Below are positions 20,188 through 30,300 of a stretch of DNA of 64,000 nucleotides, in pieces. Source of the stretch: Flectonema sp. DT1601 (taxonomy: Eukaryota; Euglenozoa; Diplonemea; Diplonemida; Diplonemidae); contig OZ025807.1 in NCBI GenBank assembly GCA_964019425.1, positions 678,823-742,822 on the forward strand, in the 5' to 3' direction. Both the position numbers and the translations under genes were made by a program. The notes below the pieces were generated by a model. The model searched no databases and was not told the DNA's origin. It worked only from the letters and a program-made list of their open reading frames with translations. Every line of letters begins with the position of its first letter. Position 1 is the stretch's first letter.

Positions 20188-22341
20188 ATGACAGATTCAC
20201 TGTTGGTACCGGACGACATTGAGTTAGTTCCAAAAGGACCATCACATTATGAAGGTGTTAGTGGTAAGAGTGATGACGATGGTGAGCCTACCACTAATGG
20301 AGGAAGTAGTATTCAAAATGAAAGTATGATTTCAAAATTACAAATTGAACTACCAGGTGATATCGTCAGCGATGATGAAGTTGATAACTACGACTTCGTT
20401 CCAGCAGTAGAAGAACGACCACCAGAGGGAAAACATTCGATGTGGGCAGCAGTCGCTAATTTTATTAATTCGATTGTAGGAGCAGGTATCATTGGTCTGC
20501 CATTCGCTATGGAAGAAGGGGGGTTTGGATTATCACTTTTACAACTTTTATTTATCGGAGGCTTAACCGCATACTCCGTTCAATTAATTGTCGAACTTGG
20601 AAATGAAATGCACGTCTTGGAATACGAAGCATTGTGTTCATCATTGTTAGGTACGTCTGGTTTTTATATTGCATCTGGATCTATGATTGCCTTCGCGTAT
20701 GGGGCAATGATTTCTTACTTAATTATCATTGGAGATACATTGTCACCGATTGTAAATATGGATAGGGTGACGGTTGTTTTAATATTCGGAATCGGAATTT
20801 GCTTTCCGCTTTCATCGTTCAAAGACATTGGAAAATTAGCGAAAACTTCATCAATCTCAATTTTAGGAGTGTTATTATTAGTTTCTATTGTATCGATCAG
20901 AGGGTTGTCTGCGTCATCAGAACTTGGCATCAGACACGACTTTCAATCAACATGGCTTGCAACGACCCTATCAAGTATAAGCAGTGATACTGAACAAGAT
21001 TTGGTATATTGTTATTCTTCCTGTTGTACTAATATGACGTATTTTCCGTCGAACTCATCAGTTTTGCCTCAGCTTGGTCGGTCATCGCTGGAGCCTCACA
21101 AACATCGAAATATATTTGTGAAATCGATAAAGGATTTCATCACGCATAGACATTATCGATCAAAAGCATTACACGATCCTAATCAATTACAAGTTGTGTT
21201 ATCATTCACTGCAAACAGAACTGATATTGATGAAGAAGGTGAACTAGTATGGTATACTGGAACAGATAAACATCAAGAAAAGTGCAACAAAGAATTCACC
21301 TTCATCGATTCTGGAGAAGAGGTAATGAGCGGTCGGATACCATTGGCGATACTATTCCCAAAAGTTGAAAACCAATTTCCTAATGAAGATGATAACCAAA
21401 TACAGAAGGGTGTTTATTCTCAGAAACATCCTGTTCTAGACGTGTCGTGGAGTCACATTTCTGATGATATTTTTACACAATTCAACATTACTTTTATCGC
21501 TCCTGGTAACCGCATGAGTTATGAAGGCATTACGTTTGCTCATAAACGAGTATTCCAGAGCATGGGTGTGATCTCATTCGCATATGTCTGCCACCATTCA
21601 TCATTTTTAGTACGAAATTCTTTAAAAGATAAGACACAGTGGAGTACTGTTGTTTATATCAGTGTTGGCATTGCAACTTTTTTATCTGTGGTAATGAGCT
21701 GTTTTGGGTATTGGAGTTTCTCACGTTGCACACGACCAGATATTTTAAATAACTTTTTAGATAGTGATGTTGTTATTAATGTTGCGAGAGTTACTTTAGC
21801 TATAACCATGTTTTTTACATTTCCAATGGAATTGTTTGTTGTTAGACAAGCTGTAACGTCTGTCGCATTTAAAGGAAATAATAAATACCATTATCCTGTT
21901 ACTTTAGTGGTGTTTGTTGCTTCTCTAATTCCTGGAATGTTGTTGTCGTCTGATCAGTTGGGACTGGTTTTGGAATTCACAGGAGGTGTCGCAGCTAGTC
22001 TATTGGGATTCATCTTGCCAGGTGTTCTATGGTTCGCTTACTCAAGATGGTACAAAGATCATCCACTGCCACCAGCATCTCAATACGTTGAGTATTCTAG
22101 TCCTCATAATCGAATACCACATTGTTCAAATGGCGCTGGGCTATCGCTCTCAACTGGAGGTCTTCCTCCTCCAAAACAGTGGATCGACATCATCTGTTCT
22201 GGTGATGCCGTTCCTCCACTTTTATTAATTACTATCGGAACTTTATCTTTAGTCGCTAATTCAATTCTTGGTGTCATGCATGCTTCAGGTATAGGTACAT
22301 ATGAATACCCGAACTATTGTCCAGATACTGGTATCGACTGA
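20188..22341 (+). CDS. SLC38/AVT-type amino-acid transporter with long lumenal loop
   Basis: A 717-residue multi-pass transporter of the amino acid/auxin permease superfamily. The first membrane helix has the hallmark NFINSIVGAGIIGLPFAMEEGG (residues about 92-113). The helix with VISFAYVCHHSSFL matches the SLC38 AFxFVCH signature. About 11 membrane segments can be read. The first 80 residues are acidic and cytosolic. An unusual insert of roughly 190 residues (about 255-450) lies between the fifth and sixth helices. It carries Cys residues and N-glycosylation sequons (NMT, NSS, NRT, NIT), so it is probably lumenal or extracellular. Likely substrate: neutral amino acids, coupled to Na+ or H+; direction and membrane cannot be read. 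The gene follows the Gemin7-like ORF by 86 bases. Stop TGA. Confidence 0.92.
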   Translation: MTDSLLVPDDIELVPKGPSHYEGVSGKSDDDGEPTTNGGSSIQNESMISKLQIELPGDIVSDDEVDNYDFVPAVEERPPEGKHSMWAAVANFINSIVGAGIIGLPFAMEEGGFGLSLLQLLFIGGLTAYSVQLIVELGNEMHVLEYEALCSSLLGTSGFYIASGSMIAFAYGAMISYLIIIGDTLSPIVNMDRVTVVLIFGIGICFPLSSFKDIGKLAKTSSISILGVLLLVSIVSIRGLSASSELGIRHDFQSTWLATTLSSISSDTEQDLVYCYSSCCTNMTYFPSNSSVLPQLGRSSLEPHKHRNIFVKSIKDFITHRHYRSKALHDPNQLQVVLSFTANRTDIDEEGELVWYTGTDKHQEKCNKEFTFIDSGEEVMSGRIPLAILFPKVENQFPNEDDNQIQKGVYSQKHPVLDVSWSHISDDIFTQFNITFIAPGNRMSYEGITFAHKRVFQSMGVISFAYVCHHSSFLVRNSLKDKTQWSTVVYISVGIATFLSVVMSCFGYWSFSRCTRPDILNNFLDSDVVINVARVTLAITMFFTFPMELFVVRQAVTSVAFKGNNKYHYPVTLVVFVASLIPGMLLSSDQLGLVLEFTGGVAASLLGFILPGVLWFAYSRWYKDHPLPPASQYVEYSSPHNRIPHCSNGAGLSLSTGGLPPPKQWIDIICSGDAVPPLLLITIGTLSLVANSILGVMHASGIGTYEYPNYCPDTGID

Positions 22342-22720
22342 TACTATTTTATATAATATTATTCGCTTTATCGTCACGTGGCGTTTGTGTTGCTCAAATT
22401 GTGAACATCAGAATGACTTGTTGTGTTTTTTAGTAAATCAACGCGTTCCAATAAAATGAATCAATCTCGGTACAAAAAAAAAAAAAAAAAAGAAAAACCT
22501 GGTACTTCGCGTGCCTCAACCTAGACATTTTTTTGTTATTTCTTTTTTTCGTTCCCTTCCCTCTGTCAGTTGTGTTTTCATTGGTTATTTTTGGAGTTTC
22601 TTTTCGCTCGTGACTTGCTTCTTCGCAATTTACACCTTCTAAAAAGGGTTAAATATGTATTTAGTCACTGTTTCGTTTATATGTGGAAGTGTACAAATAA
22701 ATTATTTTGTAACCTCCCCA
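22342..22720. other. Spacer before the tandem array
   Basis: No gene seen. It carries an aataaa signal (22451-22456), an A-run near 22473-22490, then pyrimidine-rich sequence ending in the acceptor ccccacag (22723) where homology with the repeat units begins. Confidence 0.6.
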
Positions 22721-22757
22721 CAGTTTATACTTCATTTACACAAAACAAACTACTGAA

Positions 22758-23669
22758 ATGGGTATCGTTGCCATCGTCGACATTCTCATCACAGCGAACA
22801 GCGCACAGGTACAGGTGGAGCTGCACGAGCCACACATCTGGCAGTACACCGACATCTGGTGTGCAGCGTATCCGTTTCCTCCTTTGGAGCTTGACGACCC
22901 GTGGAGTTCGATTCACAATGTGCACATATCGAGTCCGACGAACGAGTTGCACAACATGCCGCCGATCCACTTCGACGTGTTGGGGAATGCGTTGTCTTCA
23001 GAGAGACCGTACTGGATCAAATGCCATGCTGATGAGACTTGGTACGGAACTGTGTTCCACCACTTTCTGCAGACCATCATCACCACACACGAACCTGACG
23101 GTTGTCACACCGGAGTGCATTACTTCAACCCTGCTGGAGTAGAGAGCCACTTAGCCGTGCATGGACCGATCGCAGATGGAAACGTTGACCTGGGACACAC
23201 GAACTACTTCAAGTTCCCATCGGGTATCCGTGGACTGAATGTGTTCGACGTTCCCCGTCCTCTTCCTTCTGGGTCGAGTCTGGAGTTGACGTGCTGCCGT
23301 GGAGAGGAATGTGAATTCTGGGTGACGATGTACGTGTGCAAGGAGTGTACGGGTCCGAGACCTGATGGTCTGCGCACAGACCTCCTGTCGAGCGGATGGG
23401 ATGCTGGAAGCTGCTCTCCGTGTTTCGATGACGACAGGACAACAATTTCATTTCACAAGCACGTGAACGCTAACTCTGGAACTTACAAGGAGACTCTGCA
23501 CAGTGCCTACGATGAGATTGCTGTTGTGTTTGGTCTCGAAGGGTGTGTCTCTACCCCGTGGTGCAGCAAGCAGCCTGGACCTCAACTTGGAGGTGGATTT
23601 AAAAACACTGCTTGCTTCAGAAACGGCAACTGTCCTCATCCATTCACTGGAAACGTAATGGAAGAGTGA
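22758..23669 (+). CDS. Unrecognised Cys/His-rich protein, tandem copy 1 (303 aa)
   Basis: A 303-residue, single-exon protein of a family I do not recognise. It starts MGIVAIVDILITANSAQVQV, a short hydrophobic stretch that could be a weak signal peptide cut after NSA. The rest has 14 cysteines (an even number, e.g. LTCCRGEECEFW, YVCKECTG, GSCSPCFDDD, TPWCSKQ, GNCPHPF) and many histidines (HEPHIW, HNVHI, FHHF, THEPDGCHTGVH, SFHKHV). No membrane anchor is visible. This suggests a secreted, disulfide-bonded or metal-binding protein; that is inference. Codons end mostly in C or G, unlike the AT-rich neighbours, as expected for high expression or a foreign source. The acceptor cag at 22723 is 35 bases upstream. 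This copy reads SSIHNVHI where the others read NSMHNVHI. Confidence 0.88.
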   Translation: MGIVAIVDILITANSAQVQVELHEPHIWQYTDIWCAAYPFPPLELDDPWSSIHNVHISSPTNELHNMPPIHFDVLGNALSSERPYWIKCHADETWYGTVFHHFLQTIITTHEPDGCHTGVHYFNPAGVESHLAVHGPIADGNVDLGHTNYFKFPSGIRGLNVFDVPRPLPSGSSLELTCCRGEECEFWVTMYVCKECTGPRPDGLRTDLLSSGWDAGSCSPCFDDDRTTISFHKHVNANSGTYKETLHSAYDEIAVVFGLEGCVSTPWCSKQPGPQLGGGFKNTACFRNGNCPHPFTGNVMEE

Positions 23670-24314
23670 GAGTATGAAGAAGGGTGATTCACGTGATCTG
23701 TAGTTTGTTATATATCAGGAAGGAAGTATTTCCTGTTTGCCTCCCTTCTGTAAGTATGTATAGCTTCGGCTTCCCTTTATATTATTATCCATTTATTATT
23801 CCCGCATTCTGTCGTACTCGCTTCACCGCCGCACCCACATACTCAACGCTGTTTATATGGTAGTGGCTGTGGTTGAAGTGATTTTGCTGCAGAAGGCACA
23901 TTGTTTTGCGCACTACCAACTTATGGAAAAGGATGTAATGATAAACACTCTTTCCGTGGTTGGGGTCAAAGAATAAAAAGAAATAAATCAGTCTTAACGG
24001 TCCTTAGCTCTCTGTTGAGCTTCCCTGCCTTAAGCGTTTCCTCCACCTGTTCATTTATTTACCCAATTCCATATATTGATTGAGTTCTTGTGGTTCACAT
24101 TGTTGTTGTCATTATCACATTTATAGGTTGACCTCCTTCGCTTTCATTTATTTGAATGAGTTGTGTGTGCGGTTGCTATTTGAGTTGATGATATTTACGG
24201 TAAACTATTGAGGTAGTTGACTTGTGGTAGTTCGTTGTTTTATTTTGTGTTGTAGTGTTCACGGCCATTTCCTCCCAACAGTTTATACTTCATTTACACA
24301 AACAAACTACTGAA
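23670..24314. other. Repeat-unit spacer 1
   Basis: 645 bp between copies 1 and 2, part of the repeat unit. It holds a CACGTG palindrome soon after the stop, a GGAAGGAAGTATTTCC/CCTCCCTTC inverted-repeat-like stretch, aataaa/aaataaa signals, and the acceptor cctcccaacag (24281). A 60-codon ORF recurs in all spacers, but it lacks an ATG and is carried along by the duplication. Confidence 0.7.
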
Positions 24315-25226
24315 ATGGGTATCGTTGCCATCGTCGACATTCTCATCACAGCGAACAGCGCACAGGTACAGGTGGAGCTGCACGAGCCACACATCTGGCA
24401 GTACACCGACATCTGGTGTGCAGCGTATCCGTTTCCTCCTTTGGAGCTTGACGACCCGTGGAATTCGATGCACAATGTGCACATATCGAGTCCGACGAAC
24501 GAGTTGCACAACATGCCGCCGATCCACTTCGACGTGTTGGGGAATGCGTTGTCTTCAGAGAGACCGTACTGGATCAAATGCCATGCTGATGAGACTTGGT
24601 ACGGAACTGTGTTCCACCACTTTCTGCAGACCATCATCACCACACACGAACCTGACGGTTGTCACACCGGAGTGCATTACTTCAACCCTGCTGGAGTAGA
24701 GAGCCACTTAGCCGTGCATGGACCGATCGCAGATGGAAACGTTGACCTGGGACACACGAACTACTTCAAGTTCCCATCAGGTATCCGTGGACTGAATGTG
24801 TTCGACGTTCCCCGTCCTCTTCCTTCTGGGTCGAGTCTGGAGTTGACGTGCTGCCGTGGAGAGGAATGTGAATTCTGGGTGACGATGTACGTGTGCAAGG
24901 AGTGTACAGGTCCGAGACCTGATGGTCTGCGCACAGACCTCCTGTCGAGCGGATGGGATGCTGGAAGCTGCTCTCCGTGTTTCGATGACGACAGGACAAC
25001 AATTTCATTTCACAAGCACGTGAACGCTAACTCTGGAACTTACAAGGAGACCCTGCACAGTGCCTACGATGAGATTGCTGTTGTGTTTGGTCTCGAAGGG
25101 TGTGTCTCTACCCCGTGGTGCAGCAAGCAGCCTGGACCTCAACTTGGAGGTGGATTTAAAAACACTGCTTGCTTCAGAAACGGCAACTGTCCTCATCCAT
25201 TCACTGGAAACGTAATGGAAGAGTGA
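24315..25226 (+). CDS. Unrecognised Cys/His-rich protein, tandem copy 2 (303 aa)
   Basis: Same 303-residue protein as copy 1 with two residue changes (S to N and I to M in the LDDPW.S.HNVHI stretch) and a few silent changes. The frame can be read 20 codons further upstream from a GTG, but the ATG at 24315 matches copy 1, where the upstream sequence differs. The acceptor is at 24281, 34 bases upstream. All 14 cysteines are kept, so the copy looks functional. Confidence 0.88.
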   Translation: MGIVAIVDILITANSAQVQVELHEPHIWQYTDIWCAAYPFPPLELDDPWNSMHNVHISSPTNELHNMPPIHFDVLGNALSSERPYWIKCHADETWYGTVFHHFLQTIITTHEPDGCHTGVHYFNPAGVESHLAVHGPIADGNVDLGHTNYFKFPSGIRGLNVFDVPRPLPSGSSLELTCCRGEECEFWVTMYVCKECTGPRPDGLRTDLLSSGWDAGSCSPCFDDDRTTISFHKHVNANSGTYKETLHSAYDEIAVVFGLEGCVSTPWCSKQPGPQLGGGFKNTACFRNGNCPHPFTGNVMEE

Positions 25227-25871
25227 GAGTATGAAGAAGGGTGATTCACGTGATCTGTAGTTTGTTATATATCAGGAAGGAAGTATTTCCTGTTTGCCTC
25301 CCTTCTGTAAGTATGTATAGCTTCGGCTTCCCTTTATATTATTATCCATTTATTATTCCCGCATTCTGTCGTACTCGCTTCACCGCCGCACCCACATACT
25401 CAACGCTGTTTATATGGTAGTGGCTGTGGTTGAAGTGATTTTGCTGCAGAAGGCACATTGTTTTGCGCACTACCAATTTATGGAAAAGGATGTAATGATA
25501 AACACTCTTTCCGTGGTTGGGGTCAAAGAATAAAAAGAAATAAATCAGTCTTAACGGCCCTTAGCTCTCTGTTGAGCTTCCCGGCCTTAAGCGTTTCCTC
25601 CACCTGTTCATTTATTTACCCAATTCCATATATTGATTGAGTTCTTGTGGTTCACATTGTTGTTGTCATTATCACATTTATAGGTTGACCTCCTTCGCTT
25701 TCATTTATTTGAATGAGTTGTGTGTGCGGTTGCTATTTGAGTTGATGATATTTACGGTAAACTATTGAGGTAGTTGACTTGTGGTAGTTCGTTGTTTTAT
25801 TTTGTGTTGTAGTGTTCACGGCCATTTCCTCCCAACAGTTTATACTTCATTTACACAAACAAACTACTGAA
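25227..25871. other. Repeat-unit spacer 2
   Basis: Nearly identical to spacer 1, ending in the acceptor cag at 25838. No independent gene. Confidence 0.7.
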
Positions 25872-26783
25872 ATGGGTATCGTTGCCATCGTCGACATTCT
25901 CATCACAGCGAACAGCGCACAGGTACAGGTGGAGCTGCACGAGCCACACATCTGGCAGTACACCGACATCTGGTGTGCAGCGTATCCGTTTCCTCCTTTG
26001 GAGCTTGACGACCCGTGGAATTCGATGCACAATGTGCACATATCGAGTCCGACGAACGAGTTGCACAACATGCCGCCGATCCACTTCGACGCGGCGGGGG
26101 ATCCGTTGTCTTCAGAGAGACCGTACTGGATCAAATGCCACGCTGATGAGACTTGGTACGGAACTGTGTTCCACCACTTCCTGCAGACCATCATCACCAC
26201 ACACGAACCTGACGGTTGTCACACCGGAGTTCATTACTTCAACCCTGCTGGAGTAGAGAGCCACTTAGCCGTGCATGGACCGATCGCAGATGGAAACGTT
26301 GACCTGGGACACACGAACTACTTCAAGTTCCCATCAGGTATCCGTGGACTGAATGTGTTCGACGTTCCCCGTCCTCTTCCTTCTGGGTCGAGTCTGGAGT
26401 TGACGTGCTGCCGTGGAGAGGAATGTGAATTCTGGGTGACGATGTACGTGTGCAAAGAGTGTACGGGTCCGAGACCTGACGGTCTGCGCACAGACCTCCT
26501 GTCGAGTGGATGGGATGCTGGAAGCTGCTCTCCGTGTTTCGATGACGACAGGACAACAATTTCATTTCACAAGCACGTGAACGCCAACTCTGGAACTTAC
26601 AAGGAGACTCTGCACAGTGCCTACGATGAGATTGCTGTTGTGTTTGGTCTCGAAGGGTGTGTCTCTACCCCGTGGTGCAGCAAGCAGCCTGGACCTCAAC
26701 TTGGAGGTGGATTTAAAAACACTGCTTGCTTCAGAAACGGCAACTGCCCTCATCCATTCACTGGAAACGTAATGGAAGAGTGA
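25872..26783 (+). CDS. Unrecognised Cys/His-rich protein, tandem copy 3 (303 aa)
   Basis: Third copy, 303 residues. It is nearly identical to copy 2 but carries a cluster of substitutions at about 26092-26104 that changes DVLGNAL to DAAGDPL. The rest of the gene has only scattered, mostly silent changes. Such a patch suggests conversion from a more diverged relative elsewhere in the genome. All cysteines are kept. Confidence 0.88.
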   Translation: MGIVAIVDILITANSAQVQVELHEPHIWQYTDIWCAAYPFPPLELDDPWNSMHNVHISSPTNELHNMPPIHFDAAGDPLSSERPYWIKCHADETWYGTVFHHFLQTIITTHEPDGCHTGVHYFNPAGVESHLAVHGPIADGNVDLGHTNYFKFPSGIRGLNVFDVPRPLPSGSSLELTCCRGEECEFWVTMYVCKECTGPRPDGLRTDLLSSGWDAGSCSPCFDDDRTTISFHKHVNANSGTYKETLHSAYDEIAVVFGLEGCVSTPWCSKQPGPQLGGGFKNTACFRNGNCPHPFTGNVMEE

Positions 26784-27355
26784 GAGTATGAAGAAGGGTG
26801 ATTCACGTGATCTGTAGTTTGTTATATATCAGGAAGGAAGTATTTCCTGTTTGCCTCCCTCTGTAAGTATGTATAGCTTCGGCTTCCCTTTATATTATTA
26901 TCCATTTATTATTCCCGCATTCTGTCGTACTCGCTTCACCGCCGCACCCACATACTCAACGCTGTTTATATGGTAGTGGCTGTGGTTGAAGTGATTTTGC
27001 TGCAGAAGGCACATTGTTTTGCGCACTACCAACTTATGGAAAAGGATGTAATGATAAACACTCTTTCCGTGGTTGGGGTCAAAGAATAAAAAGAAATAAA
27101 TCAGTCTTAACGGCCCTTAGCTCTCTGTTGAGCTTCCCTGCCTTAAGCGTTTCCTCCACCTGTTCATTTATTTACCCAATTCCATATATTGATTGAGTTC
27201 TTGTAGTTCACATTGTTGTTGTCATTATCACATTTATAGGTTTGAATTTAATTTAATGTCAGAGTTGTAGTATTTGGTGTGAAAACTTAAACGTGAATAA
27301 TGATGTGTTAAAGATTATATATTTTTAAAAAATATAGTTGCTAACTAATGTGAAA
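26784..27355. other. End of array and Piezo leader
   Basis: The repeat spacer continues to about 27240, then unique AT-rich DNA begins with an acceptor-like atgtcag (27262), 94 bases before the Piezo ATG. Confidence 0.65.
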
Positions 27356-30300
27356 ATGGTAAAGAAAGTGGTCATATCTGACCAACCGGGGTCACCCGGA
27401 TCTGTGAACTCTCATGTTCCTTATGTTGCAATGGAAAGTCAGATGAAGAGTAAAAATATGACACCAGTTGCAGTAACAAATCAACTGGTAAATATAATTA
27501 ACCACAAAGTACGCACTGGTAGTGGAGTAAGAGGAAGATCAGCTACAGCATCAAGTGAACATGTTTTAACAGTTGCAGTTGATTACTACAGAGCAACAGA
27601 AACAAAGAAGCGAATCTGGTGGATTACTTCACTATTACCTGCTTATCTTATTGTCGTGTCCTTGTTAAGATTAAATTTAGTTAGTACCATCTATGTTTTT
27701 TGTTTTATGATTAGTGCTTCTACACATCCGTTATTAACTGGAGTAGATCCCAATGCAGCTGAATCTCGAAGTTGTAGAGCTGCTTATATTTCTGGAGGTA
27801 CAGCTGCCTTCTCAGTTATATTCCAAGTTGCAATGCAAGCAGCTTATCATATGTGGATTCAAGACAGAGATAAAGACTTTCTTAAGTCGGTATGTATAAA
27901 TATGTTTTTCTTATCAAAATAATATAAACAATAAAGTTTTATTATTATTATTTCAATACAATCAGACTTGGATGGAAATGGTAGGTGTCTACCCTATCGC
28001 AGAGGTTAGTATTGGACGTCGACTTCGTTGCTTTGTCCCAGAGATACTGTTGGTAATTATAGCTATCGCGTTATCGTTGTTACGTAGGAGAATTGATAGT
28101 CTCAAGAATGCATCTTTTGGAGATAGGGATGATCAGATACAGCAGAGTGCGCAATCTCCAAAGATTGTGAGATTCTCACTCGTTGCTGTCGGCAGTGGTA
28201 TGACTGCAGTCTCACATCCTTCTTTAATTGATATTCCTTTCTTGATTGTGTTTTTAGTATATTGCATTTCTTGGTCTGTACCAAACAGTGAACATTATCA
28301 ACATCAGTTGTTCTCTCGATTCTTCCCAGTCAGCAGTGCCTCAAGTAGTTACTCAAAGCTTTCGGTAGTACACCTTTACTTCTCAAGGATGTTACTTCTA
28401 TTCTGTGCTGTTATTATGTTAGTTCACTATATTACGTTCATCCCTTATATGGCTCATCAGATACCTGATCATGATTCTTACAAAGCAGCTGGACTTAATT
28501 GGCTTGAGAACGAACACGGTGTTGAGGGAAACATCGATTTGGGAGTTGGGAATGTGTTGCATGTGATCTTCTTGTCTTCGTTGTTTTTGTTACTGTGCGC
28601 GTATGACAAAGGAAAGTCTGAATTATTAAAGAAACCTAAAGATAGAGAAAATAGATTTCCAGAAGAATCTTCTGACAGCGATGAAGAAATTCTCGCTAAC
28701 GATCGTAAAAGTGAAGTTGCTTCTGTTGGAACTCACTCTGTAGGAGGTTTTCGCTATTCCAGAAGCCATGCTTCTTTCATTTCCCGAAGACTAGGAGCAG
28801 AATCAAAGAGAAAATTAGCCTTAACTCGCATCATTACAATTTGTCGTATAAACGCCCAACGATACTGCAGTCGCATCCTGGTTGTTTTAATTGCGGTTGT
28901 CATTGTTCTTCAGCCTTCAGCTATCAGCTCTCTGTGGTTGGTGGTGTTCTTATTCTCATTACTACGTAGATATACTTTCTTTCAATATTTGACTCCAACA
29001 CTATTTCTTGCTGTGATTCATGTTGTTGGTGTGTGGGTAGTTAGTATTCCTGGAGTAGTAACAAGTGAATCTCAAAGAAAAAGTCTGACAATGGCTGGAC
29101 TTGATGCTGGAGACTGCGGTGGTGTGGGAAATGGACGCCACAGCTGTCAATTGTTGTTGCTTCCTATATTGGGATTACTGTTAGTGTTTGTGTGCATGAC
29201 ATCAAGATTGTATAAGAAAAGAAAATTACAACATGAACTTGGAGACCTTTCACTAAACGACGCTCGAACAATATTTGATCCGAACTCTATTGTTGACCGA
29301 ACTCGCAGACAAATTCATAAAGCATTCATCGCTATCTCGATATTCGTTATGTATTTAGTCTCTTGTTGGACAGTTGATGGCGCTCACTCCTTGTTGTTCA
29401 TCTCATCGTTGGTTTTCTTTTTTTATCCGAGACTGGCGCATAAGCGTATCTGTTCAGGAATACGCATTTGGTCATTTTTCTTATTCTATATAAGTGCTAT
29501 GTTATGTTTTTTATATCTGTTTAGGTTACTGGAAGAGGACTTTATCCCGGCATTGAAATCAGTGCGTGAAAGCACTCAGGATGTCGTTGGTTTGCATGAT
29601 AGGAATACGTGGCAATTATCACCGCTCTTCTTGTTGTTGTTCTTTGCAATAAAACAGCGTGATATTTTAAAAGTTAAATGCTTTCAAAGAAAGCATTCAT
29701 TCAAACCTGGAGAGCTATCAAGACAAAGAGAATCAGGAAGAAATGATACAGCTGTAGAGATGACCTCAATGTCAAACCTTCGTGACGTTGATCGTGAAGT
29801 TGATACAGCAACAGCTGCAATGGTAAAACAAAACACTCTCGTGAGCGAAGTAAAATTAAAATTTAAATTATTTATAAAATTATCATTGTGGTTGGGTGTT
29901 CCTCCCTCAGTCATTCTCGACATCACCTCCCTGACTGTACTTTTATGTGTTGCAGGTTTTGGCGGTGTTAATGTCATATACGAAGGTCTTTTCTTCTTCT
30001 TTTTGATACTATCATTTGTGTCTATTGGCTACTCGGGGTTTTCAGATTTCTCAGATAGCAAATCCATCGAACGATGGGAAAAAATTAACATCAGAGCGTG
30101 GCAGGCATGTCGATTTTATACTACTGTGATGCTGACAATCTCATACTTTTATCAGTGGACGTGGTGTCGGTCCAAAATTCAGTATTTACTTGAAAAAGTA
30201 TTGTATTTTCATGTTAGTGGTTTGAAGGTATTTGGTTCCGGTAAGGACTACCATGGCGGGTCAATCGACGTGTTTTTTGGTCTTCTACCTCTGCAGATTG

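Larger units (their letters stand above)
22721..27240 (+). repeat. Array of three 1557-bp tandem units, each with one gene
   Basis: Start codons lie at 22758, 24315 and 25872, exactly 1557 bp apart. Homology starts at the cag of the acceptor (22721) and runs through gene, 3' region and spacer to tttatagg at about 27240, where the third unit diverges. Third-unit DNA lacks one base near 26859. By eye the units differ at only a handful of positions, spacers included, which implies recent duplication or ongoing homogenisation. Confidence 0.97.

Noticed and set aside
23901-24083. 60-codon ORF repeated in each tandem spacer
   Set aside because: It has no ATG at its start and recurs only because the whole 1557-bp unit is duplicated.
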